17,108 bases of DNA, taken from NCBI GenBank assembly GCA_030830415.1, contig JAURNB010000054.1:1-17108 (forward strand), given 5' to 3'. Below are positions 1 to 6,721 of this stretch, piece after piece. A program made the translations under genes and the position numbers. The notes below the pieces were generated by a model. That model was not told the DNA's origin and ran no database searches. It worked only from the letters and a program-made list of their open reading frames with translations. The DNA is from Acidimicrobiales bacterium (GTDB lineage Bacteria; Actinomycetota; Acidimicrobiia; Acidimicrobiales; Ilumatobacteraceae). Position 1 is the stretch's first letter, and each line of letters begins with the position of its first letter.

Positions 1-254
1 AAATCTTCTTGTTCTTCTCTCAAGAACGGAAGAAAGCCAAGTGCAATAGGGCCAGCTGCGTCGTGTTCGTCGGTATAGCGACATTCAATACTGCTCAGCA
101 ACGCATGTACCTTGGCAGGCTCAACGCGAGCGAAGGCACCCTTCGTTGCAATGCCCTCATTGGCGTGAACGAAGAGCATTCCATCGGCACCTGCAATGTC
201 GTGAAGAGGCGGCAGATCGTTTACTGCCACAGAAGTAGCAATGATTTTGCTCAT
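1..254 (-). CDS. menF: Isochorismate synthase, N-terminal fragment (cut by window edge)
   Basis: Reading the minus strand from the ATG at 254 gives 84 codons without a stop, running off the left edge. The product begins MSKIIATSVAV and contains FVHANEGIATKGAFARVEP (about residues 29-47) and GPIALGFLPF (about 71-80). That is the usual N-terminal layout of chorismate-binding isochorismate synthases, where a G-x-A start is followed by a GPxAxGxLPF strand. Isochorismate synthase makes isochorismate from chorismate, the entry step of menaquinone synthesis. The start ATG overlaps the menG stop as ATGA, so the two genes are probably translationally coupled, and a menaquinone role fits menG, the last step of the same pathway. 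The catalytic C-terminal domain lies outside the window, so a salicylate- or siderophore-type homologue cannot be excluded. Confidence 0.72.
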   Translation of the reverse strand, partial: MSKIIATSVAVNDLPPLHDIAGADGMLFVHANEGIATKGAFARVEPAKVHALLSSIECRYTDEHDAAGPIALGFLPFLREEQED

Positions 255-964
255 TGCTGATTTCGCGTGCCAGAGAGCAGCTGTGTTAACCCTCCGCTGA
301 GTTGACGGTGCTCGGCATCGCTGAACCCCGCCGTGCGAAGCATTGCGGTGAGTTCGGCTCGCGGTGGTAAATATGCCACGCTGCGTGGAAGGTAACGGTA
401 TGCATCTTTGTCGGAGAGCAGAGCTCCTATTTTTGGAACGATTTTTCCGAAGTAGATGTTATTTCCGAAGCGGATGATGGGGTTGTGAGGAACTCCCACA
501 TCGAGCAGAACAACGCGTCCACCTGGCTTGAGAACTCGGGCTATTTCAACAAAGAATGTTGGTAAATCAACAAGGTTGCGCAATGCGAATCCGCATATGA
601 CCGCATCTACCGACGACCCGGGAAATGGCAAACGCAAAATGTCGGCCTGCATCCGTGGTGCACCGGATCGGTCGTATGAAAGCATCCCATAAGAAAGATC
701 AACAGAAATAGCTGTGTGACCTCGTTTCTGAATCGGAATGCAGAGGTCTCCAGTGCCGCTAGCAAGGTCGAGAACACGTGAGGGAGTTGACAGGTGCAGG
801 GCTTCAATTGCAATTTTGCGCCATTTAGTGTCGAGGCGAAAGGTCATGACCCTATTCACAAAGTCATATCGTGATGCGATGGTATCGAACATTTCTCGCA
901 CGGCTTGTTGCTTTGCATCTCCCTCTGGAAGCGTTTCGCGTGCTTTATTGCGCTTAAATACCAC
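251..964 (-). CDS. menG: Demethylmenaquinone methyltransferase (MenG/UbiE family)
   Basis: The 237-residue product is a SAM-dependent methyltransferase that converts demethylmenaquinone to menaquinone at the membrane. The family N-terminus VREMFDTIASRYDFVNRVMT (about 22-41) is followed by D45 and WRK. The SAM-binding glycine loop VLDLASGTGDL is at 64-74, the ADILRLPFP strand at about 107-115, and GFALRNL at about 125-131. The post-motif ARVLKPGGRVVLLDV (142-156) completes the Rossmann methyltransferase core. Length is normal for the family. The start is GTG (rc of cac at 962-964), since the ATG overlapping it is out of frame. There is no clear Shine-Dalgarno. A TAGTGT hexamer lies exactly at -12 to -7, so the mRNA may be leaderless. 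It is the first gene of an operon with menF. Confidence 0.93.
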   Translation of the reverse strand: MVFKRNKARETLPEGDAKQQAVREMFDTIASRYDFVNRVMTFRLDTKWRKIAIEALHLSTPSRVLDLASGTGDLCIPIQKRGHTAISVDLSYGMLSYDRSGAPRMQADILRLPFPGSSVDAVICGFALRNLVDLPTFFVEIARVLKPGGRVVLLDVGVPHNPIIRFGNNIYFGKIVPKIGALLSDKDAYRYLPRSVAYLPPRAELTAMLRTAGFSDAEHRQLSGGLTQLLSGTRNQQ

Positions 965-970
965 ATCTCA

Positions 971-976
971 ACACTA
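971..976 (-). promoter_or_regulatory. Candidate -10 box for menG (leaderless)
   Basis: On the minus strand TAGTGT is followed by TGAGAT and then the GTG start. This places a TAnnnT hexamer at -12 to -7 from the start codon, the spacing expected if transcription begins at the GTG itself. No good -35 is seen at 16-18 bp. This is inferred from sequence only. Confidence 0.35.
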
Positions 977-1018
977 CGACGGTTTCTAAGTTGTTGCACG
1001 GTTCTGCGAAGTGACAAG

Positions 1019-1046
1019 ATGACATATCACGTGGGGAATTTACGAT
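1019..1046 (+). promoter_or_regulatory. Candidate promoter of the acyl-CoA dehydrogenase gene
   Basis: ATGACA (1019-1024, five of six matches to TTGACA) is separated by 16 bp from TACGAT (1041-1046, TAnnAT). Transcription would start near 1053, giving a leader of about 10 nt before the ATG at 1063. A second TTGACA-like GTGACA is at 1011-1016, but its spacing is poor. The region lies between the divergent menG and dehydrogenase genes. Confidence 0.4.
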
Positions 1047-1062
1047 TTATGGGGTTCAAGAG

Positions 1063-2283
1063 ATGATTGATTTTTCGTTTCCGGCTGAGGTAGAAGAGAT
1101 TCGCCTGAAAGTACGCAATTTCATGGACACGGTTGTGCGACCTGCATGGGACGCAACCGATCAGAGCGACCGTAGTGCTGTGGTGAAAACGATTGTTGGT
1201 CTGCGCAAGCAGGCGCGCGACGAAGAGCATCTCTGGCTTCCCCATATGCCAGCAGAGTGGGGCGGCATGGGTCTTGGCTCCACAGCCATGGCGGCAGTGT
1301 CTGCGGAAGCTGCGAAAGTCAGTATTGGGCCATTCGTATTGAATGCTCAAGCTCCAGACGAAGGAAATCAACACACGCTGTTGCATTGGGGTACTCCAGA
1401 GCAAAAGGAAAAGTATCTTCGTCCGCTGTGTGAAGGAACAACACGTTCATGTTTTGCAATGACAGAGCCCGAGGTTGCTGGAAGCGATCCAACGCTCATT
1501 AAAACTTTTGCCTACCGTGACGGCGATGAGTGGGTCATCAATGGGCACAAGTGGTTTATTTCCGGAGCACGTGGTGCAAAGTTTGCATTGCTCATTGCCC
1601 GTACCGAGGAAGACCCCGATCTTCCTCAAGCAGCAAACTCGTGCTTCATTGTCGATTTGCCAAACCCGGCCTTCAGAATCGTGCGCGATATTCACACCAT
1701 GTCGGGTGGTCATAACCACTGCGAAATTATGATTGAAGACCTGCGTGTTCCGGCAGAGAACATGCTTGGTGGACGTGGTCAAGGGCACCTACTTGGTCAG
1801 TACCGTTTGGGGCCTGCTCGTCTTGCACACTGCATGCGTTGGATTGGTCAGGCAGAAATCGCCCTCGACATGATGGTGAAACGGTCACTCGAGCGCTTCT
1901 CGCATGGCTCTTTGTTGGCAGAAAAGCAAGGCATCCAGTGGATGATCGCCGACTCGGCAATGGAGCTCTACCAGAGCAAGTTGATGGTTTTGCATGCGGC
2001 ATACAAGTTGGAGAACAAGCTCGACTTCATCTCAGAAGTGTCTATGGCCAAGCATTTCGTGGCAAATAGCCTCTGGAAAATTACCGATCGTGCAATTCAA
2101 GTGCATGGAGCACTGGGTTACAGCACCGACACGCCTCTCGCCAATATGTTGACCCAAGCTCGTTGGAGCCGGTTCGCCGATGGCGCCGATGAAATTCATC
2201 AGATGCGCATTGCTCAACGCACCATTGCTGCTTACAAAGATTTTGGAAGCACCACTAAGGCAACCGGAGATCTTCCGCTCTAA
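1063..2283 (+). CDS. Acyl-CoA dehydrogenase, ACAD10/11-like
   Basis: The 406-residue product is an FAD-dependent acyl-CoA dehydrogenase catalysing alpha,beta-dehydrogenation of acyl-CoA thioesters. FAD/substrate-binding motifs are CFAMTEPEVAGSDPT (about 127-141) and WVINGHKWFISGA (about 156-168). The central part has RDIHTMSGGHNHCEIMIEDLRVP. The C-terminal helical domain has IQVHGALGYSTDTPLANM. The position of the usual catalytic Glu (YEG in MCAD) is FADGADEIH, so the base is probably Asp373. That is the arrangement I know from the ACAD10/11 group. Those human enzymes also carry kinase-like domains, which are absent here. The ATG has only a weak purine stretch (CAAGAG) upstream. A F420-type oxidoreductase follows after 29 bp on the same strand, and a MaoC hydratase sits just beyond, so lipid or other acyl-CoA degradation is likely. 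The substrate is unknown. Confidence 0.9.
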   Translation: MIDFSFPAEVEEIRLKVRNFMDTVVRPAWDATDQSDRSAVVKTIVGLRKQARDEEHLWLPHMPAEWGGMGLGSTAMAAVSAEAAKVSIGPFVLNAQAPDEGNQHTLLHWGTPEQKEKYLRPLCEGTTRSCFAMTEPEVAGSDPTLIKTFAYRDGDEWVINGHKWFISGARGAKFALLIARTEEDPDLPQAANSCFIVDLPNPAFRIVRDIHTMSGGHNHCEIMIEDLRVPAENMLGGRGQGHLLGQYRLGPARLAHCMRWIGQAEIALDMMVKRSLERFSHGSLLAEKQGIQWMIADSAMELYQSKLMVLHAAYKLENKLDFISEVSMAKHFVANSLWKITDRAIQVHGALGYSTDTPLANMLTQARWSRFADGADEIHQMRIAQRTIAAYKDFGSTTKATGDLPL

Positions 2284-2312
2284 AGTGACGTGTCAATAAA
2301 CGCTAGGAACCT

Positions 2313-3299
2313 ATGTACAGCAACGATGTCATTTTTGGAGTCTTCATGCCGCAGGGCTGGAAGATGGAGTTGTCTTCAATAGAAGGTGCCGAAGCAAAAT
2401 GGCAAACCTCGGTCGATATTGCGTTGCGTGCAGAGGAACTCGGTTATCACTCCATTTGGGTGTACGACCATTTCCACAATGTGCCTCGTCCCGCGCATGA
2501 AGCGGTCTTTGAGTGCTGGACCACCATGGCCGCTATTTCACAGCGCACATCGCGCATCCGACTAGGACAAATGGTTGGCTGCAATGGTTATCGCGAACCA
2601 GGTTTGTTGGCAAAAATTACTTCCACAATCGACGTCATTTCTGGCGGTCGTTTGGAGTGGGGAATCGGTGCGGGCTGGTATGAAAATGAGTTCCGTGGTT
2701 ATGGGTATTCGTTTCCTAAACCAAAAGACCGCATCGGAATGCTCAAAGAAAGCGTTGAAATTGTGAAGTCGATGTGGACCCAAACGGAAACCACATATGA
2801 CGGCAACTATTACAAGCTTGTTCGCGCAAATTGTGATCCCAAGCCTTTGCAGTCGCCACACCCACCAATCTGGATTGGGGGAGGTGGAGAACAGCTCACA
2901 CTGCGTGTGGTTGCGGAACATGCCGATTGTTCTAACTTTGGTGGAAGCCCCGCCGAATGGCAGCGCAAGCGAAGCATTTTGAAAGAGCATTGCGCAGCAG
3001 TTGGTCGTGACGAAGAAACCATTCGTAAAACATGGTCGCCTGAAGTGTTTATCCGTTCAACAGAAAAAGAGCTTGCTGAACGTACCACCGGTGGTTTGTG
3101 GGGCGAGCCAGTTGAGTCGTGGCGCGAAGGCAACTTGGTAGGAACGCCCGAGCAGGTAGCCGAAAAGATCAAGACATACGTTGACCTTGGTTGTACCGGC
3201 TTCATTCCATGGTGCGCCGATTATCCCGACACCGAGTCGATGGAGCGTTTAGCTACAGAAGTGATGCCCGAGTTCGTTACACGTAGTAGCGCAAAATAA
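2313..3299 (+). CDS. LLM-class (F420-type) oxidoreductase 1
   Basis: The 328-residue product is a TIM-barrel member of the bacterial luciferase-like family, probably using coenzyme F420. Visible landmarks are the N-terminal strand FGVFMPQGW, AEELGYHSIWVYDHF (about 41-55), the SRIRLGQMVGCNGYREPGLLAK stretch, and the family signature ISGGRLEWGIGAGWYENEF (about 109-127). PHPPIWIGGGGEQLTLRVVAEHAD follows, and a C-terminal VGTPEQVAEKIKTYVDLG block ends the barrel. AGGA at 2305-2308 provides a Shine-Dalgarno 4 bp before the ATG. It lies 29 bp downstream of the acyl-CoA dehydrogenase and is probably co-transcribed. Its 3' end overlaps the convergent MaoC gene by 23 bp. FMN cannot be excluded as cofactor; the reaction and substrate are unknown. 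Confidence 0.88.
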   Translation: MYSNDVIFGVFMPQGWKMELSSIEGAEAKWQTSVDIALRAEELGYHSIWVYDHFHNVPRPAHEAVFECWTTMAAISQRTSRIRLGQMVGCNGYREPGLLAKITSTIDVISGGRLEWGIGAGWYENEFRGYGYSFPKPKDRIGMLKESVEIVKSMWTQTETTYDGNYYKLVRANCDPKPLQSPHPPIWIGGGGEQLTLRVVAEHADCSNFGGSPAEWQRKRSILKEHCAAVGRDEETIRKTWSPEVFIRSTEKELAERTTGGLWGEPVESWREGNLVGTPEQVAEKIKTYVDLGCTGFIPWCADYPDTESMERLATEVMPEFVTRSSAK

Positions 3300-3744
3300 C
3301 TTCAGCTACGCAAGAAGGTTTTGCGGCGCCTTCACATTCGAAAACAATCTCGAGAGTGACTTGTGCGCCACCAGCGATTTCGTCAACATTCATGAGTTTT
3401 GCTCCTGCGCGAAGTTGTGCACCTACTGGTACAGGTGACATGAAACGAACTTTGTTTGCGCCGTAGTTCACGCCCATGGAAATGCCACTGACCGCAAAAA
3501 TCTCGGGCAAGAGAACTGGCCCAAGTGACAACGTGAGGTATCCGTGGGCAATGGGGCCACCAAATGGGCCGGTCTTTGCGCGCTCTACATCGACGTGGAT
3601 CCACTGGAAGTCGCCTGTTGCCTCGGCGAATAGGTTGACGCGTTCCTGGGAAATGGTGAGGTAACTGCTGTAGCCAAGGTGGTTACCTACTTCAGCCTTC
3701 AAGCCGTCAATTCCGGAGATGATCTTTGGTTGCTGCGATGTCAT
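3277..3744 (-). CDS. MaoC-like (R)-specific enoyl-CoA hydratase / 3-hydroxyacyl-thioester dehydratase (Rv0130/HtdZ-like)
   Basis: The 155-residue product is a single hot-dog domain with the hydratase-2 motif FAEATGDFQWIHVD, in which Asp45 and His50 form the expected D-x4-H catalytic pair. GPFGGPIAHGYLTLSL (about 59-74) is the other family landmark. The rest, including GVNYGANKVRFMSPVPVG and the ending CVAEVILRYYV, resembles mycobacterial Rv0130 (HtdZ) as I remember it. The reaction is reversible hydration of trans-2-enoyl-CoA to (R)-3-hydroxyacyl-CoA. It is the second gene of a minus-strand pair, 49 bp after the membrane-protein gene. A CAGAAT hexamer at -12 to -7 (3751-3756) may also give it its own leaderless start. 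Its tail overlaps the oxidoreductase gene on the other strand. Confidence 0.9.
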   Translation of the reverse strand: MTSQQPKIISGIDGLKAEVGNHLGYSSYLTISQERVNLFAEATGDFQWIHVDVERAKTGPFGGPIAHGYLTLSLGPVLLPEIFAVSGISMGVNYGANKVRFMSPVPVGAQLRAGAKLMNVDEIAGGAQVTLEIVFECEGAAKPSCVAEVILRYYV

Positions 3745-3793
3745 CTGGACATTCTGTCACGCCTAGTAAAGACCTAAAGAACTGAAAATATGA

Positions 3794-4216
3794 CTAACGA
3801 AACCAAATCTTTTGGTGGTTCCTGCTTTGTGGGTGGAGCAGCAGAGCAATGAGTGCCACTTCAAAGATTGTGCTGAGTGAGTTTCCGCCGGTGAGTTTGT
3901 CGTAAAAGGAAACTGGCGCGTCGTGAAAGGCGAAATATCGCAAGATGAACGGCCCAAATGCAGCGGCTATCGCCACGTAGTAACCCTTTTTGAGGCCGTT
4001 CGCCATGAGCCAGCCTCCGCCCACAGATGCGGCCACAAGGGCGACCCCGAGCAGAATGCCAAAGCCGTATCGCACACGTAAGTACCCGAGGTAGCCCGTG
4101 GTGTCGAGAATGGCAATGACATCGAAAAAGCCATTGAGGTACAAAAGCCAGGTGGCAATTTGCAACGTTTGGGGGTGCATGCGGTCGAACCACTGACGAG
4201 GGTCTGGGGATGTCAT
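3794..4216 (-). CDS. Four-helix membrane protein of unknown function
   Basis: I do not recognise this 140-residue protein. It has about four hydrophobic segments: 17-37 (LQIATWLLYLNGFFDVIAIL), 51-72 (glycine-rich, GFGILLGVALVAASVGGGWL), 78-97 and 113-128. No signal peptide or Cys pairs are seen. The C-terminus is basic (HPQSRNHQKIWFR), suggesting a cytoplasmic end. The ATG at 4216 lies only 18 bp from the GTG of the divergent oxidoreductase gene. The open reading frame without gaps, the membrane-protein composition and the tight spacing to MaoC downstream support it being real. Confidence 0.7.
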   Translation of the reverse strand: MTSPDPRQWFDRMHPQTLQIATWLLYLNGFFDVIAILDTTGYLGYLRVRYGFGILLGVALVAASVGGGWLMANGLKKGYYVAIAAAFGPFILRYFAFHDAPVSFYDKLTGGNSLSTIFEVALIALLLHPQSRNHQKIWFR

Positions 4217-4221
4217 GGCTT

Positions 4222-4228
4222 TAGTCTG
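4222..4228. promoter_or_regulatory. Possible symmetric bidirectional -10 element
   Basis: TAGTCT (4222-4227) reads as a -10 hexamer for the plus-strand oxidoreductase with its GTG 7 nt downstream. The overlapping minus-strand reading CAGACT (4228-4223) lies at -12 to -7 of the membrane-protein ATG. Both genes would be leaderless. The gap between the two start codons is just 18 bp, so any promoters must overlap. No -35 boxes are evident. Confidence 0.3.
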
Positions 4229-4234
4229 TCAGTT

Positions 4235-5197
4235 GTGAGTACCGCATCGCTGTCATCTGCCCCACGTCCCTTTCGTTTTAGCGTGATGTCGAGTGGGGCA
4301 TCAAGTGCTCAGGCTTGGCGCTCACTAGTGCGTCAAATAGACGACATGGGTTTTGATGTTCTGCACGTTCCTCAGCATCGTGGTACGAAGGGCTTTGGGC
4401 CCGTTGCAGCTCTCGCAAGTGCGGCTGAAATCTCATCACGACTCCGACTTGGTTCACTTGTATTCGACAATGAAAGTACTCACCCAGCGTTGTTGGCAAA
4501 AGATCTCGCGACGATTGATCTCATTTCAGACGGGCGACTTGAAGTGGGTATCGGTGCAGGTTGGCTACCCGCCGACCATGAACCATTGGGTCAGGCTTTC
4601 CCATCTGCAGGAGAGCGCATCGACAAACTGATGGAAGCAGTTGAGGTGTTGCGAGCATGCTGGACTCAGCCAGTGGCTTCATATGCGGGAAAGCATTACC
4701 AACTTAACGAGCTAGCAAATGATCCTTTGCCAGTGCAGCAGCCACATCCACCGCTGCTCATCGGTGGGGGTGGAAAACGTGTACTTACATATGCTGCTCG
4801 GGTAGCAAACATTGTGAGCTTGGTGCCCAACATGTCTGCTGGAAAAGTGGGGCGCGAGTCGGCAGCAAATGCAACTGGCGCGGCTACTTCGGAAAAGTTG
4901 CAGTGGGTGCGAGATGCCGCAGGTAGTCGTTTCAATGAAATTGAATTACACACAAATGTGACGAATGTTTTTATTACGAACGATCGACTGCCAATGATGG
5001 AGAAGTTGGCACGTGGATATGGGTTGGAGAATCAGCAAGATGTTTTCGCCATACCGCACGTAGTATTAGGAACGGTAGAGCAGTGTGCTGAACAAATACT
5101 TCAACGTCGTGTTGAAACAGGAATTAGCCACTACACCGTTTTTGAATCAGGGCTCGCTGATTTTGGTCCTATTCTTCAACTGTTAGCAGGTAAATAA
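4235..5197 (+). CDS. LLM-class (F420-type) oxidoreductase 2
   Basis: From the GTG at 4235 the product is 320 residues. The open frame extends upstream to an ATG at 4160, but that extension overlaps the divergent membrane-protein gene and has no family similarity. Conserved sequence begins at RPFRFSVM (about residue 11), so the GTG is preferred. Landmarks are AWRSLVRQIDDMGFDVLHVPQH, GPVAALASAAEISSRLRLGSLVFDN, HPALLAKDLATIDLISDGR followed by LEVGIGAGW, and PHPPLLIGGGGKRVLTYAARVANI. This pattern is that of a Mycobacterium-type F420-dependent subfamily (TIGR03621-like from memory). It is a distinct subfamily from the first oxidoreductase rather than a recent duplicate. era starts at the base after its stop, so the two are probably co-transcribed. 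Confidence 0.86.
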   Translation: MSTASLSSAPRPFRFSVMSSGASSAQAWRSLVRQIDDMGFDVLHVPQHRGTKGFGPVAALASAAEISSRLRLGSLVFDNESTHPALLAKDLATIDLISDGRLEVGIGAGWLPADHEPLGQAFPSAGERIDKLMEAVEVLRACWTQPVASYAGKHYQLNELANDPLPVQQPHPPLLIGGGGKRVLTYAARVANIVSLVPNMSAGKVGRESAANATGAATSEKLQWVRDAAGSRFNEIELHTNVTNVFITNDRLPMMEKLARGYGLENQQDVFAIPHVVLGTVEQCAEQILQRRVETGISHYTVFESGLADFGPILQLLAGK

Positions 5198-6073
5198 GTG
5201 TCAATGGACAATGTGGGTGTGACGCATAGTGGTTTCGTGGCATTTGTTGGTCGCCCCAATGTGGGCAAATCATCACTGGTCAACACCATTTTGGGAAGAA
5301 AAGTCAGCATCGTCTCCGACAAGCCCCAAACAACAAGACACCGCATTCATGGGGTGCTGACAGTTCCTCCAGCACAGGTCATATTCGTCGACACGCCTGG
5401 GTTGCATAAGCCTGTGAGTGCGCTCGGGCATCGTGTGAATGCAACCGCTCTCGCTAGTTCCGACGATGTTGATATTTCTTGCTTGGTGATTGACGCAACA
5501 CAGAATTTTGGTAGCGGAGACCAATGGGTTGTTGACAATGTGAATCTGGCACGTGAAGGAATGCGTTTCTTTGTCATTGTGAACAAGGTCGATATTGCCT
5601 CTCGCGAAAAAGTTTTGTCGCAGTTGGTAAAACTCTCGGCGCTGAAGGCGGAAGAGTACTTTCCTGTTTCTGCAAAATCGGGTGAAGGTGTCGATGCGTT
5701 AAAATCTGCACTCCTTGCGGCGATGCCTGAAGGCCCAATGTATTACCCACCTAACGAAGTGCGCGATACCCCTGAAGCTGAATGGGTTGCAGAGTTGGTG
5801 CGTGAAGAATTGCTTGCGCTCGTGTTCGATGAATTGCCTTATTCCATAGCAACGCGTGTTACAGAGTGGGAATGGCCTCGCGTGCGATGTGAAATTGTGG
5901 TCGAGCGCGATAGCCAAAAGGGAATGGTCATTGGCAAAAAGGGTGCAATTTTGAAACAAGTGGGCGAACGAGTGCGTATGCAGATGGCACCCGGTGCATT
6001 TATTGAATTGCACGTTGTAGTAGATAAGAACTGGCAGCAGCGAGCCGACCGCGTTGAACGCTTAGGGTATTAG
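5198..6073 (+). CDS. era: GTPase Era
   Basis: The 291-residue product is a ribosome-assembly GTPase that binds the 3' end of 16S rRNA through a KH domain. GTPase motifs are G1 GRPNVGKSS (18-26), the TT of G2 (45-46), G3 DTPG (65-68), G4 NKVD (129-132) and G5 SAK (158-160). The C-terminal KH domain has VIGKKGAILKQVG (244-256). Length is normal. The GTG at 5198 is chosen over the ATG at 5204 because AGCAGG (5185-5190) lies 7 bp before it. It abuts the upstream oxidoreductase stop and overlaps the convergent lipoprotein gene by 12 bp at its 3' end. In many actinobacteria era lies next to recO; here they are about 6.3 kb apart. Confidence 0.97.
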   Translation: MSMDNVGVTHSGFVAFVGRPNVGKSSLVNTILGRKVSIVSDKPQTTRHRIHGVLTVPPAQVIFVDTPGLHKPVSALGHRVNATALASSDDVDISCLVIDATQNFGSGDQWVVDNVNLAREGMRFFVIVNKVDIASREKVLSQLVKLSALKAEEYFPVSAKSGEGVDALKSALLAAMPEGPMYYPPNEVRDTPEAEWVAELVREELLALVFDELPYSIATRVTEWEWPRVRCEIVVERDSQKGMVIGKKGAILKQVGERVRMQMAPGAFIELHVVVDKNWQQRADRVERLGY

Positions 6074-6721
6074 CTCATCGTTTTGCGGAGCAATAAATAG
6101 AGGGCTAGAGGGCGCTGAGGAGAGCAGCAAGCTTGCGTAGTCATCGAAAGCCACGGGTTGGTTGGCCTTTGCTGTGTCGCCTGCTCCACGTGGTACCGAT
6201 TGCGGGATTCCGTCAACAGTGAAAAGTACTTGCCCAATGCCTGGCAAAGAGGTGAGCGTCAGAACAATTTGCCCAATAGCAAGGCGTTGCTCGAGTGTCG
6301 TGACAATTTCCAGAAGTGATTTGTTTGCATCGACAACGGCAAGTCCGCGGGTGACTTCGACGGTCAGGCTCAAGTTCTTGGGAATTGCACTGCGGGAGTA
6401 AACGTTTTCTTCGCGTTCGGGCCTGATGTCGAGTAGCGAATCAATTGCATCTTGGACCGTTGAGTCTTGTTTTACATTTTGTGGCACACTGACGAGCCTG
6501 TTGGTGGAAACGTAATACAAAGAGATCTGGTTTGTGAGTTCAGCCTCTGGATTCGTTGTGGTGGGTGCCGGAGTCGTTGTCGACGTGGTGGTTGTTTGAT
6601 CGAGACCGAAAGGTACGTCGGTCACGATACGTGCAGACCTGTCGGCGCTCGGCCCACAGGCACTCAACAAAGCGCCGCTCAAAGCAATGGCAACGAATAA
6701 CTTCACAGATCGCGTCATCAT
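6062..6721 (-). CDS. GerMN-domain lipoprotein (LpqB-like partner of the sensor kinase)
   Basis: The 219-residue product begins with a lipoprotein signal: basic MMTRSVK, a hydrophobic stretch, and lipobox LSAC with Cys22 as the lipidation site. A threonine-rich linker (about 42-56) follows. The domain at about 65-190 (QISLYYVSTNRLVSVPQ, then TVQDAIDSLLD, LSLTVEVTRGLAVVDANKSL, and EQRLAIGQIVLTLTSLPGIG) is a GerMN fold, as in spore GerM and in the N-terminal half of LpqB. The start ATG overlaps the kinase stop as ATGA, so translation is coupled. This resembles mtrB-lpqB of actinobacteria, where LpqB modulates the sensor from outside the membrane. Here the protein lacks the long C-terminal beta-propeller of LpqB. 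An effect on kinase signalling is an inference from context. Confidence 0.83.
   Translation of the reverse strand: MMTRSVKLFVAIALSGALLSACGPSADRSARIVTDVPFGLDQTTTTSTTTPAPTTTNPEAELTNQISLYYVSTNRLVSVPQNVKQDSTVQDAIDSLLDIRPEREENVYSRSAIPKNLSLTVEVTRGLAVVDANKSLLEIVTTLEQRLAIGQIVLTLTSLPGIGQVLFTVDGIPQSVPRGAGDTAKANQPVAFDDYASLLLSSAPSSPLFIAPQNDELIP

Noticed and set aside
9..260. Plus-strand 83-codon open frame at the left edge.
   Set aside because: The minus strand here encodes the recognisable start of isochorismate synthase coupled to menG by ATGA. The plus frame is its shadow.
6560..6610. Short repeat-like GTGGT/GTTGT stretch in the lipoprotein gene.
   Set aside because: It encodes the Thr-rich linker after the lipobox. 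It is a protein low-complexity linker and not a separate DNA repeat.
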